DNA from: an uncultured Collinsella sp.
Lineage (GTDB): Bacteria > Actinomycetota > Coriobacteriia > Coriobacteriales > Coriobacteriaceae
Direction: 5' to 3'
Length of the DNA stretch: 64,000 bases
Assembly: GCA_900545745.1 (NCBI GenBank)
Contig: URAD01000005.1
Coordinates: 1 to 64,000, forward strand
Positions 49,777 to 57,903 of this stretch are shown here, in pieces. The translations under genes and the position numbers were made by a program. Within the stretch, counting starts at the first letter, position 1; the number at the start of each line of letters is the position of its first letter. The notes beneath the pieces are model-generated. The model saw only the letters and a list, made by a program, of their open reading frames with translations, made no database searches and was not told the DNA's origin.

Positions 49777-51588
49777 CTAGTACGTCCCCTCGTTGGGCAT
49801 CGTCCATGCGTGATGGTCGGTATGCAGCAGCTCCTCGGCCAGCGGCGAGAGCGGCTCGCCCAAGAACACGCGGTAGCACGCCTGGACATCGGGATTCTCG
49901 TGCGAGAAGCGAATGTCCGCAGCGGCATCCAGGCCCCAGAGCACCTGGCCACGCTCGGCTGCCAGCTCGCAGCCGTCGTGGATGGGCTGACCGCCGCCAC
50001 CGACGCAGCCGCCCGGGCACGCCATAACCTCAACGAAGTCATAGCTCACGCGGCCGTCGCGAATCGCGTCGAGCAGACGGGCAGCGTTGCCCAGCCCGTG
50101 TGCCACGGCGACGCGCACCTTGGTGCCATCGATATCGGCCACGGCCTCCTTCCAGCCGTCCAGGCCGCGCACATCGGTAAAGAAGTCGGCGTCGGGGTTC
50201 TTGCCCGTCACCAGGTAATAGGCCGAGCGCACGGCGGCCTCCATCACGCCGCCCGTGGCGCCAAAGATCACACCCGCACCCGTGCCAAAGCCCAGCGGCG
50301 TATCGAGCGGCTCCTCAACTAGCGTATCCACGCTCACGTGGCTCGCGCGGACCATGCGCACCATCTCGCGCACCGTCAGCGCAACGTCCACATCGGGCGT
50401 GCCGCCCTCGCCCACCATGCTCGGCAGCGCGCACTCGGCCTTCTTGGCCGTGCACGGCATCACGGACACCACAAACAGGCGCTCGGGCTCCACGCCCAGC
50501 ACCTTGGCGTAGTAGGTCTTGGCGATGGCGCCGAACATCTGCTGCGGCGACTTGGACGTGGACAGGCTGTCGACAAACTCGGGGTAACGCGCCTTCACAA
50601 AGCGTACCCAGCCCGGGCAGCAGCTCGTGAACATGGGCCAGCTGCGGCTGTCGCCCTCGCCCTTGGCGGCCTCGCCCAGGCGCTTGAGCAGCTCGGAGCC
50701 CTCTTCCATAATGGTGAGGTCGGCCGAGAAATCGGTATCGAACACGTACTCAAAGCCAACGCGGCGCAGCGCGCAAGCCAAGCGCTCAACGGTAGCCTCC
50801 TCGCGAGATATGCCGAGCTCCTCGCCCCAGGCGCTGCGCACGGCCGGCGCAATCTGCACCAGCACGATCTTGTCGGGATCGGCGAGAGCATCGAACACGG
50901 TCTCGGTATCGTCGCGCTCGCGCAGTGCGCCCGTCGGGCAATGCGTTATGCACTGGCCGCACGCGACGCAATCGGTCTTGCCGATCGGCGCGCGCCCGCG
51001 GGTACCCACGGCGGTATGCGTGGCGCGGTTGGTCAGGTCCCAAATCCCTAGCCCCTGCACGCTCTCGCACACCTTGATACAGCGCATGCATTTAATGCAC
51101 TTGTCGTTTTCGCGGATGATGGGAAAATCGAAATCCCAGCCCTCGCCCGCCAAATGCCTTTGATACGGCAGATAAAAAATACCCAGGTCGTTGGCGATGG
51201 TCTGTAGGTTGCAGTTGCCGCTGCGCACGCAGCTCGTGCACTGCGAATCGTGCTGGGACAGCAGCAGCTGCACGTTGGTGCGACGGGCCTCGCGAGCCTT
51301 GGGGCTGTTGGTGTGGACCACCATGCCGTCGAGCACGTAGTTGTTGCAGGCGGCAACCAGCTGATCGCAGCCCTCGACTTCGACCACGCACACGCGGCAG
51401 CCGCCGATCTCGTTTAGATCGCGCAGGTAGCACAGGGTGGGAATCTGGATACCGACGGACTTGGCCGCGTCCAGGATCGTGGTGTGCTCGGGTACCACGA
51501 CCTCGCAATTATCGATAGTGAGCTTGACCATATTGAGTGCTCCGCTTTCGGTGTTGTCGCTGACAGTGGGGTTGTTGAGCTCTACCAT
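49777..51588 (-). CDS. [FeFe] hydrogenase catalytic subunit (HydA/HymC type)
   Basis: 603 residues. N-terminal 2Fe-2S (Cys53, 64, 67, 81), His-ligated cluster (His113, Cys117, 120, 126) and two 4Fe-4S clusters (Cys164/167/170/174 and 207/210/213/217) feed the H-cluster. H-cluster motifs are complete: 'TSCCPGW' (321-327), 'MPCTAKKAE' (377-385) and 'MACPGGCVGGGGQP' (522-535). It reversibly reduces protons. The ATG at 51588 overlaps the upstream gene's end by 7 nt and has GGGAGGAG; an ATG at 51531 is an alternative. No maturases HydEFG are in this window. Confidence 0.95.
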   Translation of the reverse strand: MVELNNPTVSDNTESGALNMVKLTIDNCEVVVPEHTTILDAAKSVGIQIPTLCYLRDLNEIGGCRVCVVEVEGCDQLVAACNNYVLDGMVVHTNSPKAREARRTNVQLLLSQHDSQCTSCVRSGNCNLQTIANDLGIFYLPYQRHLAGEGWDFDFPIIRENDKCIKCMRCIKVCESVQGLGIWDLTNRATHTAVGTRGRAPIGKTDCVACGQCITHCPTGALRERDDTETVFDALADPDKIVLVQIAPAVRSAWGEELGISREEATVERLACALRRVGFEYVFDTDFSADLTIMEEGSELLKRLGEAAKGEGDSRSWPMFTSCCPGWVRFVKARYPEFVDSLSTSKSPQQMFGAIAKTYYAKVLGVEPERLFVVSVMPCTAKKAECALPSMVGEGGTPDVDVALTVREMVRMVRASHVSVDTLVEEPLDTPLGFGTGAGVIFGATGGVMEAAVRSAYYLVTGKNPDADFFTDVRGLDGWKEAVADIDGTKVRVAVAHGLGNAARLLDAIRDGRVSYDFVEVMACPGGCVGGGGQPIHDGCELAAERGQVLWGLDAAADIRFSHENPDVQACYRVFLGEPLSPLAEELLHTDHHAWTMPNEGTY

Positions 51589-53414
51589 TCCAGGCTCCTC
51601 CCTCCGCGGAACGCGCCAAAGCCAAAGTGGTCGCAACGCAGGCAGCGGCTTGCCTCCTGGCGCGCCTCCTCCTCGGTAAGGCCCTGCTCGACCAGATTCC
51701 AATCGTGAATACGCTCGCCGGCCTCGCGCTCACCCAGCTCGCAGCGGCCGCACTCGTGCTTGCCCTTAAACTGCACGGTCGGCAGCTCCACGTCGAGCTT
51801 GATCTTGTGGTCGAAGCCCAGGTAGCGGTCGATATTTGCCGAAGCCACGCGGCCAGCGTTGATGGCACGGATGACGGTGGCGGGACCGGTCTGGCAGTCG
51901 CCGCCGCTAAAGAGGCCGTCGAAGTTGGGCACGGCACCGTCCGAATCGGTGACCACGCAGCCCCACTTGCAGGCAATGCCCACCTCCTCAAACGGTTTGG
52001 AATCGATGTCTTGGCCAATGGCGACGAACACACGCTCGCAGGGGATGACGCGCTCGGGCGTGGCGGCGGCACGCGGAGCCGGACGACCGCGACGGGGCTC
52101 GCCGATAATCTGCGGCTGCACGCGCAGGCCACTCACGCGACCGTCCTCGCCCGTCTCGATAGCGAGCGGTGCGGTGAGCTCCAGAACCTCGCACCCCTCG
52201 GCCTGGGCGCCGGCGATCTCGGCATCCTGGGCCGTCATGTCGCAGATGCGGCGGCGGTAGACGATGCTCACCTTTTCGGCACCGCAACGCACGGCAGAGC
52301 GCGCCACGTCCATGGCCACATTGCCGCCGCCGATGACGCACACGCGCTGGCCGCTCAGGTCGGGCAGTTCGTCGTCGCCGATGGCACGCAGCATCTTGAC
52401 GGCCGACTCCACGCCGGGCGCCTCTTCGCCCGGAAGGCCGAGCTTCTTATCGCTGTGGGCGCCAATGGCTAGGTAGACGGCATCGAACTCGTCGCGCAGG
52501 CGGGCAAGCTCCTCGCCGTTGACGGAGTGGTCGAGTTCCACGTCGATGCCGGCGCTCAAGATCCAGTCGATCTCGGCCTGCAGGCGCTCGCGCGGCAGGC
52601 GGTAGCTGGGGATGCCGTAGCGCAACATGCCGCCCAAGTGATGACGCTGCTCAAAGATCGTCACCTTATGGCCCATCACGGCCAGATAGTAGGCACAGGA
52701 AAGGCCGGCCGGGCCGCCGCCGATCACGGCAATGCGCTTGCCGGTGTTGTCGGCCACGCTGGGCTTGTAATCGTTGAGGTCGCTGTGCTCAACGGCAAAA
52801 CGCTTGAGGGCGAGGATGTTCATGGGGTCGTCGACCATGCCGCGACGGCAGTGCATCTCGCAGGGATGCTCGCACACCAGGCCGCAGACGAGCGGCAGCG
52901 GGTTGTTCTTGCGGATGACCTTGACGGCATCGGCATAGCGGCCGGCCTCGACCAGCGAAATGTAACCGGGAATGTCGACGTGCGCCGGGCAGCCCGAGAC
53001 GCACGGGACGCGGGCCTCGCGGTCAAAGCCACAGGAGTGCTCGCGGATGTGGTGCTCAAAATCGTCGCGGAAGCCGCGAATGGCCGTGAGCGCCATGGCG
53101 CCGGCCTCGTAGCCGATGGCGCAATCGCTCGAAAGGTAGATGGTGCGGGCCGTGCGCTCAATCAGGTTGAGTGTGGACTCATCGGCGCGCCCTTCGAGCA
53201 CATCGGCGAGCAGATCACTCAGCGCGCTCAGGCCCACGCGGCAGGGCGTACACTTGCCGCAGCTCTGTGTCGAGCACAGGTTGACGAGCGCCGCCGTAAA
53301 CTCGACGGGACACGGGGCGAGCGAACTCACCGCCAGACGACGTCCGAGCGCATCGTGCAGGTCGTCCATGACGGCCTGAGCGTGGCTGCGTTCCATTACA
53401 TGCAGTCGTGCCAT
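51582..53414 (-). CDS. NuoF C-terminal domain fused to GltD-like FAD/NAD(P) oxidoreductase (hydrogenase partner)
   Basis: 610 residues. The N-terminus (about 1-115) matches only the 4Fe-4S end of NuoF ('SCGKCTPCRVGL'); the FMN/NADH domain is absent. A GltD-like part follows: Fe-S segments 'CVSGCPAHVDIPGY' and 'CGLVCEHPCEMHCRRG', FAD loop 'GGGPAGLSCAYYLA', NAD(P) loop 'GGGNVAMDVARSA', FAD-binding 'GLFSGGDCQTGP', then extra C-terminal cysteines ('ECGRCELG', 'RCLRCDHFG'). It probably passes electrons between a nicotinamide pool and HydA, possibly with bifurcation. ATG 53414 has GAGAGGGG 6 nt upstream. Confidence 0.9.
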   Translation of the reverse strand: MARLHVMERSHAQAVMDDLHDALGRRLAVSSLAPCPVEFTAALVNLCSTQSCGKCTPCRVGLSALSDLLADVLEGRADESTLNLIERTARTIYLSSDCAIGYEAGAMALTAIRGFRDDFEHHIREHSCGFDREARVPCVSGCPAHVDIPGYISLVEAGRYADAVKVIRKNNPLPLVCGLVCEHPCEMHCRRGMVDDPMNILALKRFAVEHSDLNDYKPSVADNTGKRIAVIGGGPAGLSCAYYLAVMGHKVTIFEQRHHLGGMLRYGIPSYRLPRERLQAEIDWILSAGIDVELDHSVNGEELARLRDEFDAVYLAIGAHSDKKLGLPGEEAPGVESAVKMLRAIGDDELPDLSGQRVCVIGGGNVAMDVARSAVRCGAEKVSIVYRRRICDMTAQDAEIAGAQAEGCEVLELTAPLAIETGEDGRVSGLRVQPQIIGEPRRGRPAPRAAATPERVIPCERVFVAIGQDIDSKPFEEVGIACKWGCVVTDSDGAVPNFDGLFSGGDCQTGPATVIRAINAGRVASANIDRYLGFDHKIKLDVELPTVQFKGKHECGRCELGEREAGERIHDWNLVEQGLTEEEARQEASRCLRCDHFGFGAFRGGRSLEW

Positions 53415-53488
53415 AAGATCCCCTCTCATGTGGCAACCCGGAGGCGAGGCCGGGCGAAGTTGCTACACGCACAACACTGACCTAAAAA

Positions 53489-53507
53489 TGTGTTAGGTCT
53501 AAACACA
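53489..53507 (-). promoter_or_regulatory. palindromic operator candidate before the hydrogenase operon
   Basis: TGTGTTAGGTCTAAACACA is a near-perfect palindrome just downstream of the predicted transcription start and about 75 nt before the first gene. It looks like a redox-regulator site (Rex- or Crp-like half sites TGTG/CACA) but the spacing fits neither consensus exactly. Confidence 0.5.
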
Positions 53508-53518
53508 GTTCGGCAGGC

Positions 53519-53546
53519 GGTATAAAATGTCACCCTCAGCGGTGAA
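53519..53546 (-). promoter_or_regulatory. promoter of the hydrogenase operon
   Basis: Minus strand TTCACC (53546-53541), 16-nt spacer, TATACC (53524-53519). The operator-like palindrome follows at once. Confidence 0.4.
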
Positions 53547-53644
53547 AAAGAACATTACCGCAGATAAATGCCATATTTGATAAAACGCGTTACCAAATTG
53601 CAATATTCAATGTGAAAAAGAGCGCCTTACTATTTTTCCTTTTT

Positions 53645-53706
53645 GATCCGTTTTCCTCCGTCTCCTTCGGATCACATGATCCCTTGGGAACGGAGGAAAA
53701 CGGATC
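53645..53706. repeat. perfect 16-bp inverted repeat upstream of the hydrogenase operon
   Basis: Arms GATCCGTTTTCCTCCG (53645-53660) and CGGAGGAAAACGGATC (53691-53706), 30-nt loop. On the plus strand TTTTT follows shortly after the right arm. A one-armed relative lies at 47293-47319. It sits between the EFR1-like gene and the hydrogenase operon. Confidence 0.88.
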
Positions 53707-53754
53707 GTTTTTGGTGCAAAAGGGCCAGGTTTGTTTGCACCAATCTCACTTGCG

Positions 53755-54516
53755 CTAGATGAAGAGCTCGCATTCCTTCCGCGCGACGCAAACCTTGCTC
53801 AGCATCTGGGAAACAGCGGATAGTTTGCTGGAATCAAGCTTGCGAGCACCTCGCGGACATACGGCGATGCAGCGCATGCAGGAGATGCACGCCTCGCCAG
53901 CTGCTCGTTTGGAGTCACCCTTGTCGATAGCACAAACGGGGCACGCCGCGGCGCATGCACCGCAGGAGACGCAATCCTCTGTTGCCTCGGGCGCCATGCG
54001 GTGACCTCCAGCTTGTTTATAAGGACGATTGCCGGGGATAGAGGGCTCGGACGCATCCTCAGCCAACAGCTTTTGCTGAATTTGCTGAGCAAACTCAGCA
54101 AGCTGCGCCGCATCCTGCGCATCCGGACGACCGGCAGCAAACTGTCGCGCAATGGAATGTTCTGCAATGGCCGCAACTGCCGCGATCACCCGGAATCCCG
54201 CATGCTTCGCAACGTCCTCCAGCTCTACGAGCGTGTCCTCAAACGCGCGGTTTCCGTAGACGCACACCAGAACGGCCCGCGCTCCGTTGCCGTGAACAAT
54301 GCCCAACCGGTCAGCCACCACAGCCGGGATTCTACCGGCATACGCCGGCACAGAGATTACGGCCACGTCGTCCTCAATCATCGAGACAGCGCTGAAATCT
54401 AGCCCGCTATCGGTCAGATCGACGGTAACGGTATTCTTGTCCAGTGCCCCGGCCACAAGGCCAGACACCTTCTGCGTTCCACCCGTCGGACTAAACACAA
54501 TTTCGAATACGCTCAT
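53755..54516 (-). CDS. EFR1-type flavodoxin-ferredoxin fusion
   Basis: 253 residues. The N-terminal flavodoxin-like fold has the FMN phosphate loop 'SPTGGTQKV' (about 9-17) and 'VPAYAGRIP'. The C-terminus carries two 4Fe-4S motifs, 'CVSCGACAAACPVCA' and 'CISCMRCIAVCP'. It is an electron carrier likely working in the ferredoxin/hydrogenase network of the neighbouring operon. GGGGGAGGG is upstream of the ATG. Separate transcription unit. Confidence 0.92.
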   Translation of the reverse strand: MSVFEIVFSPTGGTQKVSGLVAGALDKNTVTVDLTDSGLDFSAVSMIEDDVAVISVPAYAGRIPAVVADRLGIVHGNGARAVLVCVYGNRAFEDTLVELEDVAKHAGFRVIAAVAAIAEHSIARQFAAGRPDAQDAAQLAEFAQQIQQKLLAEDASEPSIPGNRPYKQAGGHRMAPEATEDCVSCGACAAACPVCAIDKGDSKRAAGEACISCMRCIAVCPRGARKLDSSKLSAVSQMLSKVCVARKECELFI

Positions 54517-54726
54517 CGAGACACCCTCCCCCTACGTCTGGCAACGCGTCAAGCCGTTTTCACATCCAGCCAGAGTATACGGCACGTGGGATCCCCATTT
54601 TGGTGCATCAAGCACCCCAATGCACCAACCCTACGCTGTCTGCCTCTTCGTTTTGTATAAATTACGGTACAGATTGTATATATTTACGGGATACCGCCGT
54701 GTTCTCCCGAGGTACCCCATCCTGGC

Positions 54727-54963
54727 CCGTGCAAAAAACGGAGTATTCTGCAACGTGACCGCGCCAGCAATACCCCGAGCGGGCAAACCTTTAGGACGCT
54801 GCGTCATTTTGGGTTCCGACATGGCGAGAATGACGCGCCCCTGCTCCGGAAAACGACGAAATCTGACTCAGAACGCTCGCTAGGGATATCCGAAAGCCAC
54901 CGTTGGCGACGTCAAATCATATGCAGACAACTCGAACTGCAGAATACTCCAAAAAATGCACGG
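54727..54963. repeat. inverted-repeat pair inside a 620-bp gene-free gap
   Basis: CGTGCAAAAAACGGAGTATT-CTGCA (54727-54753) is repeated in inverse orientation at 54938-54963 (its complement carries GGAGTATTCTGC and CGTGCA, with a TTTTTT core in place of AAAAAA). The surrounding gap 54517-55137 also has hairpins GGTGCAT/ATGCACC (54602-54626) and GCGTCATT/AATGACGC and an AT-rich stretch near 54655-54695. No credible gene was found in the gap. Confidence 0.7.
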
Positions 54964-55069
54964 CGCACCCCATGGGACCCATTGCCGCATGGTAGGAAAC
55001 AGGCCCACGGCATCCTCTAGATGCATTCCCGAGGAAATCACATTTGAACTAGCGATCGGATACGGCAAA

Positions 55070-55105
55070 CAAAAAGGGCCCCGAGCGTAGTTGCTCGGGG
55101 CCCTT
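55070..55105 (-). terminator. intrinsic terminator of the DEAD-box helicase gene
   Basis: On the minus strand AAGGGCCCCGAGC pairs with GCTCGGGGCCCTT, followed by TTTG. Confidence 0.93.
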
Positions 55106-55137
55106 GGTTCACCTCGCTCTAGCGGGCGATGCGTATG

Positions 55138-57396
55138 TTACTTGCGCTTGCCGCCGCCGTCACCGGGGCGACGGGAGCTGCCGCCGCGCTTGCCGCCACG
55201 ACTATTGCCATAGCTACCACGATTATCGCGACCGCCGGCACGGCCGCCGCGGGAGCCGGCCTGGTTGCCGCCACGCCCGCCACGATAGCCGCCACGACGC
55301 TCCTCGCGGGTATCGTCGTAGTTGCGCCAGTCATCGCGGCGATCGCGGCTGGCACGCGGATCGCGGCGATCGCGCGACTCGTTAGAGCGGCCAGCACCGC
55401 TGCGGCTGCCATTGCCACGAGTGCCCTCGCGATGCTCGCCGCCACGGCCACCGCGCTCATCAAAGCGCTTGCCGCCACGGGACTCGCCGCCGCGAGTACC
55501 ACGCTCGCCACGCGAACCGCGGCCCTCGCCGCCACGGCGCTCATCACGGCCGCCGCGCTCGCCATCGCGACCGGAACGACGACGGTCACCCGAGCCGCGC
55601 TTGCCGCCACGCGAGCCACGGCCCTCGTCCTCGCGCTCAACACGGCGACGACCGCCGCGGTCCTCGTCCTCGCGGCGACGGCGATGCGCCTCGCCCTGGA
55701 ACTGCTTGGCACGGCGCTCGGCACGGTTGCCGCGCGGGGCCTGCTCAACGACACCAGCACCGCCGCGCTCCTCGGCAGCCACCTCGCGGGCCACGCTCTC
55801 CACAGCCTCGTCCACGCGAGCCTGAACGCCCTCGCGCACGCGGGTCTTGCCGCCGCGCTTGGGACGGCTCGGACGCTCACCGTCGCCGCGACGCTCGTCT
55901 CGACCGCGGTTGGAACGACCGGCCACATCACCGTAATCGTCGCCGTTGCGTTTGCCGTCGCGACGCGCCTGCTCAAGCTTCTTCTTGCTCTTGGACTTGC
56001 CGCGCTTGGTCTTCTTCTTCACCTTAAAGGCCGCAGGATCGCGCTCGGGGTCAACGGCGGGCGGGTTGGGACCCACATGCAGGTCGCCGGCCTCGTAGAT
56101 GTCGGCGGTCTTGTCCATGAGCTTCTCGATCTCGTAGAACTCGTCCACATCCTGCTCGGTCACAAACGTAATGGCCCAGCCCAGCTCGCCGGCGCGGCCC
56201 GTACGGCCAATACGGTGGATGTAGTCGGTCGGCTCGGCCGGCACGTCAAAGTTCACGACGTAGCGCACGTCGCTGATGTCGATGCCGCGGGCGAGCACGT
56301 CGGTCGCCACCAACACGTCGACGGTGCCGTCGCGGAAGGCCGAAAGGGCACGCTCGCGCTGGGCCTGGCTGCGGTTGCCGTGAATCGCGGCGGCCTTGAT
56401 GCCCTTGCGCTCCAGACGACGGCAGCAGCTGTCGGCGCGGTGCTTGGTACGCATAAAGACGATGGTGCGCTCCGGGCCCTCCTTTTTGAGGAACTCGGGC
56501 AACAGGTTATTCTTGGCCTCGATGGACACCGGGAACACAAACTGGTCGACGGTGTCGGCGGTCGACGTGGCAGGTGCGATCTCCACGCGGGCCGGGTCGC
56601 TCACCAGGTCGGTGATCTCGCCCACGGCCTCCTCGTCGAGCGTGGCCGAGAACAGCAGCGTCTGACGCTCGGCCGGCGTCTCGCGCACAATGCGGCGGAC
56701 GGCGGGCAAAAAGCCCATGTCGAGCATGCGGTCGGCCTCGTCCAGCACCAGCACCTTGACCTCGTCCAGGTGGCAGGCGCCCTGCTCGATCAGGTCAACC
56801 AGACGGCCCGGCGTAGCGACCAGGATGTCACAGCCGTACTTGAGCGCCGCGGTCTGCGGCTTGTAGCTCACGCCGCCCACGACGGTCACGGCGACATGGC
56901 CAGTGACGTCGGCAATCTTGCTCGCGACCTCGTCGATCTGCTGGGCAAGCTCGCGCGTGGGGGTGATGACGAGCATCAAGGGACCGCGACCGTTGCCCTC
57001 GGGCTTCTTGGCGCCGCGACGGCGGTTGCGACCGCCACGCTCGCGCACGGGCTTGGGCGGAGCGATGTGCTCCAGATTGTTCATGGTCGGCAGCAAGAAG
57101 GCGGCCGTCTTGCCGGTGCCGGTCTGAGCGGCGGCAAGCAAGTCGCGGCCTTCGAGCACCACGGGGATCGAGCCAGCCTGGACAGGCGTGGGCGCCGTGT
57201 AGCCTAGGTTCTCGATGGCACGAAGCATCTCGTCGGAAAGGCCTAGCTCGTCAAAGGCGGGCAGACTCTCGGTAGCGGACTCGACGGCCTGGGCGGCGTT
57301 GGCCTCATCGGCGGCATCGAAGGCAGCCTGGGTCATGGCCTCGCGGGCCTCGTCCAGGATCTCGGCGTCGGTGACGTCGGATACAGAATTACGCAT
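55138..57396 (-). CDS. DEAD-box RNA helicase with long RGG/basic tail
   Basis: 752 residues. An acidic Ala-rich leader precedes the core: 'AAQTGTGKTAAF' (motif I), 'ITPTRELAQQ' (Ia), 'VLDEADRMLDMGF' (II), 'FSATLDEE' (III, SAT) and 'HRIGRTGRAGE' (VI). About the last 290 residues are low-complexity Arg/Gly/Asp/Lys with many RGG, RGE and RRD runs, ending 'RRPGDGGGKRK'. It is CsdA/DeaD-like, for ribosome assembly or mRNA decay at low temperature. AAGGA before ATG 57396 is 11 nt away. Downstream terminator present. Confidence 0.94.
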   Translation of the reverse strand: MRNSVSDVTDAEILDEAREAMTQAAFDAADEANAAQAVESATESLPAFDELGLSDEMLRAIENLGYTAPTPVQAGSIPVVLEGRDLLAAAQTGTGKTAAFLLPTMNNLEHIAPPKPVRERGGRNRRRGAKKPEGNGRGPLMLVITPTRELAQQIDEVASKIADVTGHVAVTVVGGVSYKPQTAALKYGCDILVATPGRLVDLIEQGACHLDEVKVLVLDEADRMLDMGFLPAVRRIVRETPAERQTLLFSATLDEEAVGEITDLVSDPARVEIAPATSTADTVDQFVFPVSIEAKNNLLPEFLKKEGPERTIVFMRTKHRADSCCRRLERKGIKAAAIHGNRSQAQRERALSAFRDGTVDVLVATDVLARGIDISDVRYVVNFDVPAEPTDYIHRIGRTGRAGELGWAITFVTEQDVDEFYEIEKLMDKTADIYEAGDLHVGPNPPAVDPERDPAAFKVKKKTKRGKSKSKKKLEQARRDGKRNGDDYGDVAGRSNRGRDERRGDGERPSRPKRGGKTRVREGVQARVDEAVESVAREVAAEERGGAGVVEQAPRGNRAERRAKQFQGEAHRRRREDEDRGGRRRVEREDEGRGSRGGKRGSGDRRRSGRDGERGGRDERRGGEGRGSRGERGTRGGESRGGKRFDERGGRGGEHREGTRGNGSRSGAGRSNESRDRRDPRASRDRRDDWRNYDDTREERRGGYRGGRGGNQAGSRGGRAGGRDNRGSYGNSRGGKRGGSSRRPGDGGGKRK

Positions 57397-57666
57397 ATGT
57401 TGTTGTTCCTTATCTGCACGCGTTATGAGCACGGCATGCGGCCGCGCGGACGTGCTTGGTAGTGCGCTAATACATACAAAAACAGGTGCGCACAGAGAGG
57501 ACGTTGCTCAGCACGCTGGCGATCGCTTTGGCAGCCCTATCACGCGCCGTCCAGACGCAGCAGCTCTAAGCGATGGAGCAGATTCGCCGCCGGTTAGTAT
57601 ACCCGCACTCCGTATGCCCCCACGTAAACCACAGATGACGAGGCGGACGGGGCGGGCCTGGCCGAT

Positions 57667-57725
57667 TGTCTCAATCTGTAACAGATGCAGGGCAAAACCG
57701 GGTCCAAATGTTACAGAACAAGACA
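57667..57725. repeat. TGTAACAG-type inverted repeat, copy 1
   Basis: Arms 57667-57683 (TGTCTCAATCTGTAACA) and 57709-57725 pair at 14 of 17 positions. It lies in the 507-nt gap between the DEAD-box gene and the FHA gene. The same motif returns at 61166-61220. Confidence 0.78.
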
Positions 57726-57790
57726 GAGGGGGATTTCCGTCCAGTCCAAACCAAATCTCTCAGTCTTCCTGCAATTTCGAACATGTGGCC

Positions 57791-57796
57791 TATAAT
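57791..57796 (+). promoter_or_regulatory. -10 element of the FHA gene
   Basis: TATAAT, consensus -10, about 108 nt before the start codon. The upstream TTCCTG is a poor -35. The leader contains the small hairpin GCTGT/ACAGC (57811-57827). Confidence 0.5.
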
Positions 57797-57903
57797 GTTG
57801 CTTTGGTTACGCTGTATATTGCACAGCCATTTAATACGTCGCCCACCGGGAGCCATTAATTCCTATCGCCATATTGGCTAGGAAGCAATCAAAGGAGGTA
57901 TCC

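Noticed and set aside
54880..55068. 62-codon minus-strand frame in the 54.5-55.1 kb gap
   Set aside because: No ribosome binding site, overlaps one arm of the inverted repeat, no recognisable motif.
55129..57207. 692-codon open frame antisense to the DEAD-box helicase
   Set aside because: Ala/Thr/Leu-rich shadow of a GC-rich gene; the helicase has motifs, a ribosome binding site and a terminator, the antisense frame has none.
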